A stretch of 25,223 bases of DNA from Cyanobacteriota bacterium (GCA_026389255.1 JAPLIF010000081.1:1-25223); one strand, 5' to 3'; shown: positions 7,140 through 15,957, numbered from the stretch's first letter. Notes: generated from the sequence alone by a model not told the origin. Numbers and translations are program-made.

Positions 7140-9050
7140 TCACTTGCTTTCAGTGAATTCAGCGTCGATCACATCATCGGCCGAGCTGGCACCAGCGGCA
7201 GCGCCGTTGCCATTGCCACCGGGGGCCTCACTGGCTGCACCATCGGCACCAGCCTGCTGGTACACGGAGGCACCGGCGGCATAGAGGGCCTGTTGCAGCT
7301 GTTCGAGGACGGTTTTGATGGTGGCGGTGTCGTCGCTGGCCAGGGCTTCTTTCAGTTGGGTACTGAATTGTTCCACCTTGGCCTTGTCTTCGGCGCCCAC
7401 CTTGTCGCCCAGATCAGCGAGTTGTTTTTCGGACTGGTAAACCAGGGTTTCGGCCTGATTCCTCAGGTCGATTTTCTCGCGCTTCTCTTTATCGGCAGCC
7501 GCATTGGACTCGGCATCTTTAACCATGCGATCGACTTCGTTGTCACTCAGGGTGGAAGCCCCGGTGATCGAAATGCTCTGCTCCTTGCCGCTGCCCTTGT
7601 CCTTGGCGGTGACGCTGAGGATGCCGTTGGCATCGATATCGAAGGTCACCTCAATCTGGGGCACGCCACGGGGGGCCGGCGGGATGCCATCCAGGCGGAA
7701 GGTTCCCAGGGACTTGTTGTCACTGGCCATCTCCCGTTCGCCCTGCAGGACGTGAATCTCCACGTTGGTCTGGCCATCCACAGCGGTGGAATACACCTCA
7801 GACTTCTTGGTGGGGATGGTGGTGTTGCGACCGATCATCTTGGTCATCACGCCACCGAGGGTCTCCACGCCGAGGGAGAGGGGCGTGACATCCAGCAGCA
7901 GGATGTCCTTGACCTCACCGGCGAGCACACCGCCCTGAATCGCGGCACCAACAGCGACGACCTCATCGGGGTTGACCGTCTGATTCGGATCCTTGCCCGT
8001 GACCCGCTTGACCAGTTCCAGCACCGCCGGGATGCGGGTGGAACCCCCCACCATGACGATCTCATCAAGTTCGCTGGTGGAAAGCTTGGCGTCCTTGAGG
8101 GCCTGCTCCACCGGCACACGGCAACGGTCGATGAGCTTGGAGGCCAGCTCCTCAAACTTGGCCCGGGTGAGGGTGACATCGAGGTGCTTGGGACCCTCTG
8201 GTGTCGCGGTGATGAAGGGGAGATTGATCTCGCTCTGGGTGGCGCTGGAGAGCTCGATCTTGGCCTTTTCAGCCGCCTCGGTGAGGCGCTGCAGGGCCTG
8301 TTTGTCCTGGCGCAGATCAATGCCTTCGTTGGCCTTGAAGCTGTCGGCCAAGTAATCGACGATCACCTTGTCGAAGTCATCGCCGCCCAAGTGGGTATCA
8401 CCACTAGTGGAAAGCACTTCGAAAACACCATCGCCGACTTCGAGCACGGAGACATCGAAGGTGCCGCCGCCGAGGTCAAAGACGAGAATGCGCTCGTTGT
8501 TTTTCTTGTCCAAGCCGTAGGCCAGGGCCATGGCCGTGGGCTCATTGATGATGCGCAGGACCTCGAGACCAGCGATTTTGCCGGCGTCCTTGGTGGCCTG
8601 GCGCTGGGAATCGTTGAAGTAGGCCGGCACGGTGATCACCGCCTGGGTGACCGGTTCACCGAGATACTTGCCAGCATCTTCCGCTAACTTGCGCAGCACT
8701 TCGGCCGAGATTTCCTCGGGGGCGAATTGCTTGTTCAAGATCGGGCACTTCACCTTGACATTGGCGCCGGCCTTCTCAACGGTGTAGCTCACCTCCTTGG
8801 ATTCTTCGTTGACTTCATCGACCCGGCGGCCAATGAAACGTTTCACCGAATAGAAGGTGTTTTCAGGGTTCATGACCGCCTGACGCTTGGCGATCTGCCC
8901 CACCAACTTGTCCTGGTTCTTCGTATAAGCCACCACCGAGGGGGTCGTACGGAAGCCTTCGGCGTTGGCGATCACAGTGGGCTTACCGCCCTCCATCACC
9001 GCGACGCAACTGTTGGTGGTGCCGAGGTCAATACCAACGACCTTGCCCAT
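7140..9050 (-). CDS. dnaK: Chaperone DnaK (Hsp70), DnaK2-like
   Basis: This cytosolic ATP-dependent Hsp70 chaperone works with DnaJ and GrpE. It is full length at 636 residues. It shows the phosphate-1 motif [20 protein letters not shown], the [19 protein letters not shown] segment, phosphate-2 ([19 protein letters not shown]), the adenosine motif ([17 protein letters not shown]), the interdomain linker ([13 protein letters not shown]) and a substrate-binding domain. The C-terminus [12 protein letters not shown] is of the normal bacterial type that ends in an acidic tail. A good ribosome site, AGGAG (9061-9065), precedes the ATG. The regular-length protein and conserved tail fit the essential DnaK2 of cyanobacteria; that paralogue call is inferred. 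A terminator follows. The gene is divergent from aroE across an upstream region with two inverted repeats. Confidence 0.97.
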   Translation of the reverse strand: MGKVVGIDLGTTNSCVAVMEGGKPTVIANAEGFRTTPSVVAYTKNQDKLVGQIAKRQAVMNPENTFYSVKRFIGRRVDEVNEESKEVSYTVEKAGANVKVKCPILNKQFAPEEISAEVLRKLAEDAGKYLGEPVTQAVITVPAYFNDSQRQATKDAGKIAGLEVLRIINEPTAMALAYGLDKKNNERILVFDLGGGTFDVSVLEVGDGVFEVLSTSGDTHLGGDDFDKVIVDYLADSFKANEGIDLRQDKQALQRLTEAAEKAKIELSSATQSEINLPFITATPEGPKHLDVTLTRAKFEELASKLIDRCRVPVEQALKDAKLSTSELDEIVMVGGSTRIPAVLELVKRVTGKDPNQTVNPDEVVAVGAAIQGGVLAGEVKDILLLDVTPLSLGVETLGGVMTKMIGRNTTIPTKKSEVYSTAVDGQTNVEIHVLQGEREMASDNKSLGTFRLDGIPPAPRGVPQIEVTFDIDANGILSVTAKDKGSGKEQSISITGASTLSDNEVDRMVKDAESNAAADKEKREKIDLRNQAETLVYQSEKQLADLGDKVGAEDKAKVEQFSTQLKEALASDDTATIKTVLEQLQQALYAAGASVYQQAGADGAASEAPGGNGNGAAAGASSADDVIDAEFTESK

Positions 9051-9105
9051 GGGTTCTTTGCTCCTGTGTCCAGTGAATTAGGGATGTGAGCATCTTCAGC
9101 AGGAC

Positions 9106-9126
9106 ACCCCTGCCCCGGCGAGGGGT
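9106..9126. promoter_or_regulatory. Inverted repeat ACCCCT-N9-AGGGGT upstream of dnaK
   Basis: Arms ACCCCT (9106-9111) and AGGGGT (9121-9126) flank nine bases. The nine-base spacing recalls the CIRCE element bound by HrcA at heat-shock genes, but the sequence is not the CIRCE consensus, which has arms TTAGCACTC / GAGTGCTAA. It could be an operator for dnaK; this is inference only. Confidence 0.3.
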
Positions 9127-9160
9127 GGTTCCCGAACCGAAAGGGTGGGTCGAATCACGC

Positions 9161-9185
9161 CAAACCCTTGGCGGGCAAGGGTTTG
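9161..9185. repeat. Perfect 10-base inverted repeat in the dnaK-aroE divergent region
   Basis: CAAACCCTTG (9161-9170) and CAAGGGTTTG (9176-9185) form a perfect 10-base stem around GCGGG. There is no T-run on either side, so it does not look like an intrinsic terminator. It lies 39 bases before the aroE ATG and about 110 bases upstream of dnaK. It may be an operator or a leader hairpin in the aroE mRNA. Confidence 0.6.
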
Positions 9186-9223
9186 CAGCCGGTCTACGCT
9201 CACCCCAGCCCCGCGGCGACGCC

Positions 9224-10222
9224 ATGTCCCAGCCCCCTTCCGGCGCGCCTGACGCCACCGATCCCCCCGTCGTCGCCCCTGGGGAAGCCGCCCTCGATCA
9301 GGAGCGCTGCCGGCGCCGATCCACCATCAGTGGGGCCAGTGGCCTGGTGGCGGTGCTGGGCGATCCGTTACGCCACACCCTGTCACCGGCCATGCACAAC
9401 GCCGCCCTGCAGGCGCTGGGGCTGGACTGGGTGTACATGGCCCTGCGCACCCCCCCGGGCCGGTTGGCGGCGGTGCTGGAAGGGCTGGAGGCCGTGGAAT
9501 GCCACGGCCTCAACATCACCCTGCCCCACAAAGCCGAAGCCGCCCAGCTCGCCCAGGCGCTCAGCCCCCTGGCCGCCCGTCTGGGGGCCGTCAACACCCT
9601 GGTGCCCCGCGCCGAGGGGGGGTGGTTCGGCACGAACACCGATGTTGAAGTCTTCCTGGCGCCTTTACGGTCCGGCGGCAGCGTCCCTTGGCAAGGACAA
9701 CAGGCCCTGGTGCTGGGCAACGGCGGCAGCGCCCGGGCGATCGTGGCGGCCCTCACCGAACTGGGGATGGAACCCATTCTGGTGGCGGGCAGGCGGCAAG
9801 AGAACCTGGACCGTCTGCTGCAAGCCTGTCGTTGCTGGGCCCCCACCCTGGAGGGAGTGCCTTGGAGCGAAGACCATCTGCGACCAGCCCTGGGCGGCAG
9901 CGCCCTGGTGGTGAACACCACGCCGATGGGCATGGCCCGATCCGCAGACCCCGAACCCGCTGCATCTCCCCTGGGCCCAGGGGACCTGGACGCCCTGCCG
10001 GAGGGCGCCACCGTGTACGACCTCATCTACACACCCCGGCCGACGGCCCTGCTGCAACAGGCGAAAGCGCTGGGTTGCCGCACCATTGATGGGCTGGAGA
10101 TGCTGGTGCAACAGGGTGCGGCTTCGCTGCGGCTGTGGACGGGCCAGAGCGAAGTCCCCGTTGCAGTGATGCGGGAGGCGGCTCTACACCAGCTGGCTGT
10201 CCGGTCGCCGGCCCCTCCCTAG
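9224..10222 (+). CDS. aroE: Shikimate dehydrogenase AroE
   Basis: AroE reduces 3-dehydroshikimate to shikimate with NADPH in aromatic amino-acid synthesis. From the ATG at 9224 it has 332 residues, about 45 more than usual. The core begins near residue 40. Substrate-site elements are LSPAMHNAAL (52-61 region, with Thr52 where many family members have the first Ser of a Ser-x-Ser pair), NITLPHKAEA (catalytic Lys103) and GTNTD (Asp140). The NADP loop is VLGNGGSARA (164-171) and VVNTTPMGM follows. The extra N-terminus is proline/alanine-rich and low in complexity, so a later non-ATG start cannot be excluded. An in-frame extension back to 9086 crosses the hairpin region and is unlikely. The Tic20-like gene begins 24 bases after the stop and probably shares the transcript. 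Confidence 0.93.
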   Translation: MSQPPSGAPDATDPPVVAPGEAALDQERCRRRSTISGASGLVAVLGDPLRHTLSPAMHNAALQALGLDWVYMALRTPPGRLAAVLEGLEAVECHGLNITLPHKAEAAQLAQALSPLAARLGAVNTLVPRAEGGWFGTNTDVEVFLAPLRSGGSVPWQGQQALVLGNGGSARAIVAALTELGMEPILVAGRRQENLDRLLQACRCWAPTLEGVPWSEDHLRPALGGSALVVNTTPMGMARSADPEPAASPLGPGDLDALPEGATVYDLIYTPRPTALLQQAKALGCRTIDGLEMLVQQGAASLRLWTGQSEVPVAVMREAALHQLAVRSPAPP

Positions 10223-10246
10223 CCTGGGAATCGGAACGCCCCCGCC

Positions 10247-10726
10247 ATGCAAGACCCCCCTCTCTGGCAACGCCTGATCGCCCTGCTGCCCTACAGCCTC
10301 ACCTGGAGTGATGCCTTGCCCTTTGGCCGGGATCTCTTCGGCAGCTTCCCCCCCCTCAGCGCCCTGATGCTGCCGGCCATGCCGGCCCTGCTGCTCCAGA
10401 ACCTGGGCTCGATGGGGGGCATGAATCTGGGCGGACTGCTGCTGTTCGTGCTGCTCTTTGCCGCGGTGGTTCGCAATCCCCAGGTGCCCTACACGATTCG
10501 GTTCAACACCCTGCAGGCCCTGATGCTGGACATCCTGCTGGTGGTGATTGGCCTGGTGTTTCAGTTGCTGCAATCGTTGCTGGGGGGCGGCCTGCTGTTC
10601 CGAACCCTTGCCAACACCGTCTTCCTGGGCACCCTCCTGGTCCTGCTGTTCACCGTCGTTCAGGTGCTGCGGGGCAAGGAGGCGGACCTCCCCACCCTCT
10701 CCGAAGCCGTACGCATGCAACTTTGA
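10247..10726 (+). CDS. Tic20 family membrane protein
   Basis: The 159-residue protein has about four membrane helices. The family pattern is a short N-terminal helix with LIALLPYSLTWSDALPFG, then helices around LLFVLLFAAVV, FNTLQALMLDILLVVIGLVF and LLVLLFTVVQVL. Tic20 forms part of the protein import channel of the chloroplast inner envelope; the role of cyanobacterial homologues is not settled. The start ATG at 10247 lies 24 bases after aroE. A short palindrome follows its stop, and rpsF begins 91 bases on. Confidence 0.85.
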   Translation: MQDPPLWQRLIALLPYSLTWSDALPFGRDLFGSFPPLSALMLPAMPALLLQNLGSMGGMNLGGLLLFVLLFAAVVRNPQVPYTIRFNTLQALMLDILLVVIGLVFQLLQSLLGGGLLFRTLANTVFLGTLLVLLFTVVQVLRGKEADLPTLSEAVRMQL

Positions 10727-10728
10727 GT

Positions 10729-10741
10729 CCCCTATTAGGGG
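10729..10741. repeat. 13-base palindrome between the Tic20-like gene and rpsF
   Basis: CCCCTA-T-TAGGGG is a perfect 6-base inverted repeat around one base, starting three bases after the upstream stop codon. The loop is too small for a normal hairpin terminator. A protein-binding site upstream of rpsF is one option; no function is demonstrated. Confidence 0.35.
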
Positions 10742-10817
10742 TCGGACGCTGGGGTAGCTTGATTAATCCGTCGGTGGGGTCCGTCCCCCCCGCCCCTGAC
10801 CTGCTCTGAAGGCGCCC

Positions 10818-11192
10818 ATGACGCAGCCCTACTACGAGACCATGTACATCCTCAGTCCGGACATTCCGGAAGAGGAGGTTGAAACCCATGTCAACAAATA
10901 TCGCGACCTTGTGACCGAAGCCGGTGCCGAGGTCCTCGATACCCAGATGCGGGGCAAGCGCCGCCTGGCCTATCCCATCGCCAAGCATCGCGAAGGCATC
11001 TACGTGCAGCTGAACCACAACGGTGACGGCCAGCAAGTCGCCACTCTGGAGCGCGCCATGCGCCTTTCCGAGGACGTGATCCGTTATCTCACCGTCAAAC
11101 AGGACGGGCCGATGCCTCCACCCCGGGTACTGCCCAACCAGGCAGAAACCACCCCTGCCGCCGAACCCGCTACCGAAACACAAGAAGCCTGA
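10818..11192 (+). CDS. rpsF: 30S ribosomal protein S6
   Basis: S6 binds 16S rRNA with S18 in the small-subunit platform. The 124-residue protein has the family start [18 protein letters not shown] and the strand-helix segments [20 protein letters not shown] and [13 protein letters not shown]. It ends with an acidic alanine/threonine/glutamate-rich tail typical of cyanobacterial S6. It has its own upstream gap of 91 bases, with no promoter I can assign firmly, and a strong terminator begins 35 bases downstream. Confidence 0.96.
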   Translation: MTQPYYETMYILSPDIPEEEVETHVNKYRDLVTEAGAEVLDTQMRGKRRLAYPIAKHREGIYVQLNHNGDGQQVATLERAMRLSEDVIRYLTVKQDGPMPPPRVLPNQAETTPAAEPATETQEA

Positions 11193-11226
11193 TCGTCTTC
11201 AGGAGGCCCCCAAACTCCGGTTCCAG

Positions 11227-11257
11227 CCCGGCACCCCAAGGTGTCGGGTTTTGTTTT
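11227..11257 (+). terminator. Rho-independent terminator of rpsF
   Basis: CCCGGCACC (11227-11235) pairs with GGTGTCGGG (11240-11248) with one G-U wobble and a CCAA loop, followed by TTTTGTTTT. It lies 34 bases after the rpsF stop. Confidence 0.9.
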
Positions 11258-11345
11258 GGGCCGGCCGCCTGGAAGGCAGGCGTCCACCCCCTAGAAGAAC
11301 ACAGCGATTCTTGCCATAGGGTGATTGCCCTTCCGTGGCCAAACA

Positions 11346-11879
11346 GTGGACCGCGATCCGCTGAAGCCCACCCGATCCGGTCCGCCGGACCCGCCCCTAG
11401 GAGAAGGGGCTGAGCCCCATCCCTACGGCCTGGGTGAGCGGTCACCCCTACCTTCGCGAGGGGCCGTCGGCAGCGGCCAACCCTCCCTAGAACGTTTGCG
11501 CCGTGAACTGGAGGTGACCCGCGAGGAGATTCGGCACCTGCATGGGATGACCCTGGAGCTACCGGAGATCTTTGAGGACAAATTTCGCCAGAGGCTGCGT
11601 GAAACCCTGCGGCAGCAACGGCTGTTGATGGAGGAAACCACCTCCCTGAGGCGAAGGCTGCTCGAGCTGGGTCCGGCGGCCAACCACGGGTCCCGGCCCC
11701 CCCTGCTGCTGCCGCCCGCCCGAACCGAGCGGTTCGAGCCGGTTGAGCCCCAGGCGCGGACCGGACTGATGCAGTCCCTACGGGAGGCTTGGGGGGGACT
11801 GGCGGGGGGCCAGGCCAGCAAGACCCTTAGCGGTGACGAGCCGACCAGAGACGGGTTGGCAGACCCCAGACATAAATGA
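11346..11879 (+). CDS. Hypothetical protein with a coiled-coil segment
   Basis: I do not recognise this gene. The GTG at 11346 gives 177 residues; a TTG at 11325 would add seven, and the start is unsure. The first 45 or so residues are proline/glycine/arginine-rich. Residues about 47-107 form an amphipathic charged helix region ([40 protein letters not shown]) that is likely a coiled coil, suggesting oligomerisation or a scaffold role. The remainder is proline-rich and polar, and no membrane segment is seen. Its 3' end overlaps the convergent argG 3' end by 53 bases (11827-11879). The coding character of the helix region argues for a real gene. Confidence 0.6.
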   Translation: MDRDPLKPTRSGPPDPPLGEGAEPHPYGLGERSPLPSRGAVGSGQPSLERLRRELEVTREEIRHLHGMTLELPEIFEDKFRQRLRETLRQQRLLMEETTSLRRRLLELGPAANHGSRPPLLLPPARTERFEPVEPQARTGLMQSLREAWGGLAGGQASKTLSGDEPTRDGLADPRHK

Positions 11880-13068
11880 ACCCTTCGGCGGCCCGATGGT
11901 CAAAGCGGTCGTCACTGCCATAGGTGGCCATGGCGTCGACATAGAGGCTGTCGCTGGGGCTGGAGCGTCCAATCACCACCGCGTTGCCCTTGTGCAGACG
12001 CACCCGCACGTTGCCGTTCACGGTGGCCTGGGTGCGGTCGATGAACGCATCGAGGGCCTGTTTGAGGGGACCGAACCAAAGGCCCTGGTACACCAGGTCG
12101 GACCAGGCCACCTCCACCTGGCGCTTGTAACGCTGGACATCGGCGGCCAGGGTGAGGCTCTCCAGGTCCTGATGGGCACGAATCAGTAACAACAGCCCTG
12201 GCGTTTCGTAAATCTCCCGGCTCTTGATGCCCACTACCCGATTTTCGATCATGTCGAGGCGGCCGAAGCCATGGCGACCGGCCAGGGCATTGGCGCGACG
12301 GATCAGCTCCACCGGGGCCAACCGCTCGCCATTGATAGCGACGGGAAGGCCCTGCTCGAAGCTGATGTCCACATCTTCCGGCGCCTCTGGGGCCGCGGCC
12401 ACCGAAGCGGTCATGGCGTAGATCTCCTCAGGCGGCTCCACCTGGGGATCCTCGAGGGAACCGGCCTCAATGCTGCGACCCAGCAGGTTGAGGTCGATGG
12501 AATAGGGGGACTTTTTGCTCACCGGTGCCGGGATGCCGCAGCGTTCGCCGTAGGCAATGGTCTCTTCACGACTCATGCCCCATTCCCGGGCGGGAGCGAG
12601 CACCTTGAGCTCCGGCGCCAGGGCGCCGATGGCCACATCGAAGCGCACCTGGTCATTGCCCTTGCCGGTACAGCCATGGGCCACGGCATCGGCGCCCACT
12701 TCCCGGGCCACCTCCACCAGGCGCCTGGCGATCAGCGGTCGAGCCAGGGCGGTGGAGAGGGGATAGCGACCCTCATAGAGGGCGTTGGCCCGAATGGCCG
12801 GAAACGCAAACTCACGAATGAAGGGCTCGATCAGGTCGTCCACCCGGGACTCCCTGGCGCCGGCAGCGAGGGCCTTGAGCCGGATCGGCTCAAGTTCATC
12901 CCCCTGGCCGAGATCGGCGGCCAAGGTAATGACCTCTTCGACCCCCCACTCCCGCTTGAGATAGGGAATGCAAACACTGGTGTCGACGCCGCCGGAATAG
13001 GCCAGCACCACGCGCCTAGCCCGGGGGGCTGGTCCTGCTTCCGGTTGCGCCTGCCCGCTGAATCCCAT
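11827..13068 (-). CDS. argG: Argininosuccinate synthase
   Basis: ArgG joins citrulline and aspartate with ATP to make argininosuccinate in the cytosol, the penultimate step of arginine synthesis. The 413-residue protein starts at the ATG at 13066-13068. It carries the N-type ATP pyrophosphatase P-loop [13 protein letters not shown] (about 20-32), then [14 protein letters not shown] for citrulline/ATP contacts, and [20 protein letters not shown] and [17 protein letters not shown] further on. The start overlaps the stop of a small membrane protein gene upstream (TGATG), implying coupling. The 3' end overlaps a convergent hypothetical gene. Confidence 0.96.
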   Translation of the reverse strand: MGFSGQAQPEAGPAPRARRVVLAYSGGVDTSVCIPYLKREWGVEEVITLAADLGQGDELEPIRLKALAAGARESRVDDLIEPFIREFAFPAIRANALYEGRYPLSTALARPLIARRLVEVAREVGADAVAHGCTGKGNDQVRFDVAIGALAPELKVLAPAREWGMSREETIAYGERCGIPAPVSKKSPYSIDLNLLGRSIEAGSLEDPQVEPPEEIYAMTASVAAAPEAPEDVDISFEQGLPVAINGERLAPVELIRRANALAGRHGFGRLDMIENRVVGIKSREIYETPGLLLLIRAHQDLESLTLAADVQRYKRQVEVAWSDLVYQGLWFGPLKQALDAFIDRTQATVNGNVRVRLHKGNAVVIGRSSPSDSLYVDAMATYGSDDRFDHRAAEGFIYVWGLPTRLWSARHR

Positions 13069-13325
13069 CAGTGCCGCTCCTGCTGTGAATGGATGGATTG
13101 TGATCCGCCAGAGGATTCTGTCCCCTCGCCGCCGGGGGGCAGGGTCCAGCGAGCCGCCAGCCAGAGGGCCATGGCGGCGGGAGGCGCCAAAACCAGAAGC
13201 CAGATCGCCCCGGGAGTGATCACCAGGGGCTCGGGCCAATGCCTGCCGGCGGCCACCAGCAGGGCACTGAATCCCAGTGCCAGGACCCATAACCAGGCCA
13301 CCTGGCGCCACTTGGGATCATGCAT
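13068..13325 (-). CDS. Small two-helix membrane protein upstream of argG
   Basis: The 85-residue protein has two hydrophobic helices ([19 protein letters not shown] and [20 protein letters not shown]) separated by a short polar loop, and a hydrophilic serine/glutamine-rich tail. I do not recognise the family. The stop TGA shares a base with the argG start codon, so it is likely translated in tandem with argG. A role tied to arginine metabolism is not implied by the sequence. No strong ribosome site precedes the ATG at 13323-13325. Confidence 0.68.
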   Translation of the reverse strand: MHDPKWRQVAWLWVLALGFSALLVAAGRHWPEPLVITPGAIWLLVLAPPAAMALWLAARWTLPPGGEGTESSGGSQSIHSQQERH

Positions 13326-13492
13326 CGGGGGAGGGGTTGGCGAAAGTGGGGAGCAAGGCTGAATTCTCTAGGAGGGCCGGAGAGTAAGGTGGTGGGTCGA
13401 TCCACGCCCATTGGCCAAGGTCGCCATCTTGATGGACAGCGGAGCTGTTTTTCTGGATCGCGTGCTTGCCGGGGGGCCTCCAGAGCGTTGGT

Positions 13493-13744
13493 ATGAGCAT
13501 TCTTGACACGATCAACCCATCGCTGACGCGCTACCGGCGCGATGAGCCGGCGCCCGTGCTGCCGCTCCGCGACGAACCGGACCTGCTCAGCCTGCTGGAG
13601 GCCAGCGGTCGCTTGGTGGCTGACGAAGAAACCGCCAGTACCGATGTGAGCACGGTGGAAGAAGAAGAACTCTCGGCGCTGATGGGCGAAAAAGAGGAAT
13701 ACACCCAGACCGATGACCAGCCTGAAGAAGACTGGGAGGACTGA
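13493..13744 (+). CDS. Small acidic DUF3134-like protein
   Basis: The 83-residue protein starts at the ATG at 13493; an in-frame extension to 13466 adds nine residues without support. The sequence [20 protein letters not shown] followed by GRLV resembles the cyanobacterial DUF3134 pattern of a short proline/arginine segment then LxxWLxxxGRLxA. The C-terminal half is very acidic (runs of Glu/Asp to the last residue). Its function is unknown. mraY follows 25 bases later, so the two are probably in one transcript. Confidence 0.72.
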   Translation: MSILDTINPSLTRYRRDEPAPVLPLRDEPDLLSLLEASGRLVADEETASTDVSTVEEEELSALMGEKEEYTQTDDQPEEDWED

Positions 13745-13769
13745 ACCCTCCTCCGGCGCCCCGACCCCC

Positions 13770-14846
13770 ATGGCCCCCATCAACGGCAAACTGACCGCCG
13801 CCCTTCTCGGTGGCGTTCTTTTGTTGGCATGCCTGGCCAGCGACGGCTTCCTGGCCAATTCCATGCTCACCTTGCCCTTTGTGGTGGCCACCCTGGTGAG
13901 TGCCGGAGTCCTGGCCTGGGGTGTGCCGAAGCTGCGCGGTCTCAAACTCGGCCAGGTGATCCGGGAGGACGGCCCCCAGGGTCACCTCAACAAGGCAGGG
14001 ACCCCAACGATGGGCGGCCTGCTCGTCGTGCCCGTTGGCCTGATCATCGGTGGGTTGACCAGCGCCGGGGATCCCCGGCTGCTGGCGGTCGCCGCCGTCA
14101 CCCTGGCCTTCATGGCGATCGGAGCCATTGATGACTGGCGCAGCCTGACCAAGCGCACCAACACGGGCCTCACCCCCCGCGGCAAATTGCTGCTGCAGGC
14201 CCTGGCCTCTGCCCTGTTTCTGGTTTGGGCCTGGCAGGGCAACTGGCTGGGGGCAGGTCTGCCTGGAGATGTGGGTCTGCCGTTCGGCCGACTGCTGCCC
14301 CTTGGCCTGCTGATCTGGCCCCTGGGACTGTTTGTGTTCATGGCCGAAAGCAACGCCACCAACCTCACCGACGGCCTCGATGGCCTGGCGGCCGGTTGCG
14401 GGGCCGTGGTCTTCACGGGCATGGCCCTGCAACTGATGCTGCGGGGCAATGGGGGCGACCCCTCCCTGGCGGCGTTCTGCGCGGCAATGGCGGGGTGCTG
14501 GGTGGGCTTTCTCAGCCAGAACCGCCATCCGGCGCGGGTGTTCATGGGGGATACGGGTTCCCTGGCCATGGGGGCGGCCCTGTCCGCCGTCGCCCTGCTG
14601 AGCGACAGTCTTTGGCCGCTGCTGCTGATGGGGGGCGTGTTCATGGCCGAATCCCTTTCGGTGATCCTGCAGGTGTGGGTCTACAAAGCCACCAAGGGTC
14701 CCGATGGCAAGGGCCGGCGGATCTTTCGCATGGCTCCCCTGCACCACCACTTTGAATTGGGCGGCTTGAGCGAACAGGGGGTGGTCCTCAGTTTCTGGGG
14801 GGCCAGCGCCCTGTTGGTGTTGTTAGGTCTAGTGCTGCGACCCTGA
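13770..14846 (+). CDS. mraY: Phospho-N-acetylmuramoyl-pentapeptide transferase MraY
   Basis: MraY transfers phospho-MurNAc-pentapeptide from UDP to undecaprenyl phosphate, forming lipid I at the inner membrane. The 358-residue polytopic protein shows [16 protein letters not shown] (77-92), the Asp pair DDWRSL (121-126), [10 protein letters not shown] (198-207), [11 protein letters not shown] (258-268) with Asp261, and the histidine motif PLHHHFEL (323-330). All expected catalytic residues are present. The start is the ATG at 13770. An alternative ATG at 13713 adds 19 residues and overlaps the upstream gene. Confidence 0.96.
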   Translation: MAPINGKLTAALLGGVLLLACLASDGFLANSMLTLPFVVATLVSAGVLAWGVPKLRGLKLGQVIREDGPQGHLNKAGTPTMGGLLVVPVGLIIGGLTSAGDPRLLAVAAVTLAFMAIGAIDDWRSLTKRTNTGLTPRGKLLLQALASALFLVWAWQGNWLGAGLPGDVGLPFGRLLPLGLLIWPLGLFVFMAESNATNLTDGLDGLAAGCGAVVFTGMALQLMLRGNGGDPSLAAFCAAMAGCWVGFLSQNRHPARVFMGDTGSLAMGAALSAVALLSDSLWPLLLMGGVFMAESLSVILQVWVYKATKGPDGKGRRIFRMAPLHHHFELGGLSEQGVVLSFWGASALLVLLGLVLRP

Positions 14847-14889
14847 GCTTTCGTGGGGCCCCGTGATCGGCCGCCCCGTCCATTTCTTG

Positions 14890-14910
14890 CTTTCTTTTCC
14901 CTCTTTTCCC
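14890..14910 (+). other. Pure pyrimidine tract before the nitroreductase gene
   Basis: All 21 bases are C or T, and the stretch from 14881 has only two purines in 30 bases. It ends 16 bases before the ATG at 14927, where a purine-rich ribosome site would be expected, so no classical Shine-Dalgarno sequence is present. Its role, if any, is unknown. Confidence 0.5.
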
Positions 14911-14926
14911 AAACACATCGCCACCG

Positions 14927-15586
14927 ATGGCCCAGCCCCAACCGCTCTCGTCCGAGTCCCTGATCGAGCACTTGCACTGGCGGTACGCCACCAAGGTGTT
15001 TGATGCCACGCAGGCCATCCCCCCTGCCACCTGGGACGCCCTGGAGGAATGCCTGGCGTTGACCCCATCCTCCTACGGACTGCAGCCCTGGAAATTCCTG
15101 GTGATCCGGGACCCGGCCCTGCGGGCCGAACTGCGGCCCCATTCCTGGAACCAGTCCCAGATCACCGATGCCTCCCATCTGGTGGTGCTGCTGAGCCGGC
15201 GCCAGATCACCCTGGAGGATGTGGACCGTCTGATCACCGCCACCGCCAGCGCCCGGGAGCTGGATCCAGCCCAGCTGGAGGTCTATCGCGGCATGATTCA
15301 GCGCGACCTCGTGGAGGGTCCCCGCAGCCAGGCCATCGGCCAGTGGGCCTCCAATCAGGTCTATATCGCCCTCGGCAATCTGATGACCTGCGCCGCCCTG
15401 CTCGGCGTCGACACCTGTCCCATCGAGGGATTCAGCCCGCCCGATTACGACCGCATCCTGAACCTGGAGGGCACTCCTTACCACTCCAGCGTGGTTTGCG
15501 CCCTGGGCTACCGCAGCCCAGAGGACAAGTACTCCAGCCTGGCCAAAGTTCGCTATCCGCTCTCCGAACTGATCGAAACCCGCTGA
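14927..15586 (+). CDS. NfsB-type NAD(P)H nitroreductase family protein
   Basis: This 219-residue flavoprotein (FMN) belongs to the nitroreductase family and reduces nitro compounds, quinones or flavin. It follows the NfsB layout: RYATKVFDATQAIPP near the N-terminus, LTPSSYGLQPWKFLVIRDP for the FMN region, DASHLVVLLSR, then NQVYIALGNLMTCAALLGVD and CPIEGFSP. Its physiological substrate is not clear from sequence. It sits 80 bases after mraY, behind a pyrimidine-rich leader, and is followed by a strong hairpin. Confidence 0.88.
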   Translation: MAQPQPLSSESLIEHLHWRYATKVFDATQAIPPATWDALEECLALTPSSYGLQPWKFLVIRDPALRAELRPHSWNQSQITDASHLVVLLSRRQITLEDVDRLITATASARELDPAQLEVYRGMIQRDLVEGPRSQAIGQWASNQVYIALGNLMTCAALLGVDTCPIEGFSPPDYDRILNLEGTPYHSSVVCALGYRSPEDKYSSLAKVRYPLSELIETR

Positions 15587-15594
15587 CCCCCCTT

Positions 15595-15632
15595 GGTCCC
15601 TGGCACACCCTTGTGTTCCAGGGACCCTTCCT
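15595..15632 (+). terminator. Strong hairpin terminator after the nitroreductase gene
   Basis: GGTCCCTGG (15595-15603) pairs with CCAGGGACC (15618-15626). Inside, ACAC (15605-15608) pairs with GTGT (15613-15616) across one C/T mismatch, giving a 13-pair stem with a CCTT loop. It is followed by CTTCCTGTC, only weakly T-rich, so efficiency is uncertain. It ends the mraY/nitroreductase transcript. Confidence 0.7.
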
Positions 15633-15665
15633 GTCAGCTTGGAAGCCATCCCCCGGTTCTGGTCG

Positions 15666-15902
15666 ATGGCTTATTTCACCTGGAGAGAAGCGGGCCTCAC
15701 ATCGGACTGCGCCAGTCTCGACTCCATGGCCGCCCGCTTTGAGGAAGCGGCAGCCCTGATGCGACGCATGGCGGCAGAAGGATTTCAGTTGGAGCCCACA
15801 GCGGACGGATCCCACATCACCCACCCCGATCCGGCGGTGTTCGAGGCCTACGGCTTCGTCAGCGAGGAATCCCCGGAGCGGCAGTTAACGATGCTGCCCT
15901 GA
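15666..15902 (+). CDS. Small conserved-looking hypothetical protein
   Basis: The ATG at 15666 gives 78 residues (a TTG at 15639 would add nine). The protein is soluble, with a helical stretch SMAARFEEAAALMRRMAAEG and then FQLEP and a GSHITHPDPAVFEAYGFV segment. I recall similar small proteins in picocyanobacteria but cannot name a family or function. Its stop falls within the first copy of a short tandem duplication. Confidence 0.65.
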   Translation: MAYFTWREAGLTSDCASLDSMAARFEEAAALMRRMAAEGFQLEPTADGSHITHPDPAVFEAYGFVSEESPERQLTMLP

Positions 15903-15931
15903 GGCCAAGCCCCCTTGCTGCCCTGAGGCCA
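15892..15931. repeat. 24-base tandem duplication spanning a stop codon
   Basis: TGCTGCCCTGAGGCCA occurs at 15892-15907 and again at 15916-15931, 24 bases apart, with similar C-rich filler after each. The first copy carries the stop codon TGA at 15900-15902, and the second lies in the convergent intergenic region. It looks like a small slippage duplication. Confidence 0.75.
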
Positions 15932-15957
15932 GGGCCCCCTGGGTCCGGCAGGACGTC

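Noticed and set aside
7293..8687. Long plus-strand ORF opposite dnaK
   Set aside because: It is an antisense shadow caused by GC-rich codon bias in dnaK. It has no recognisable motifs and dnaK is certain.
12271..13362. Long plus-strand ORF opposite argG
   Set aside because: It is an antisense shadow of argG and the small upstream gene, with no family features.
13587..14750. Long minus-strand ORF opposite mraY
   Set aside because: It is glutamine/glycine/histidine-rich, with composition explained by reverse reading of mraY codons.
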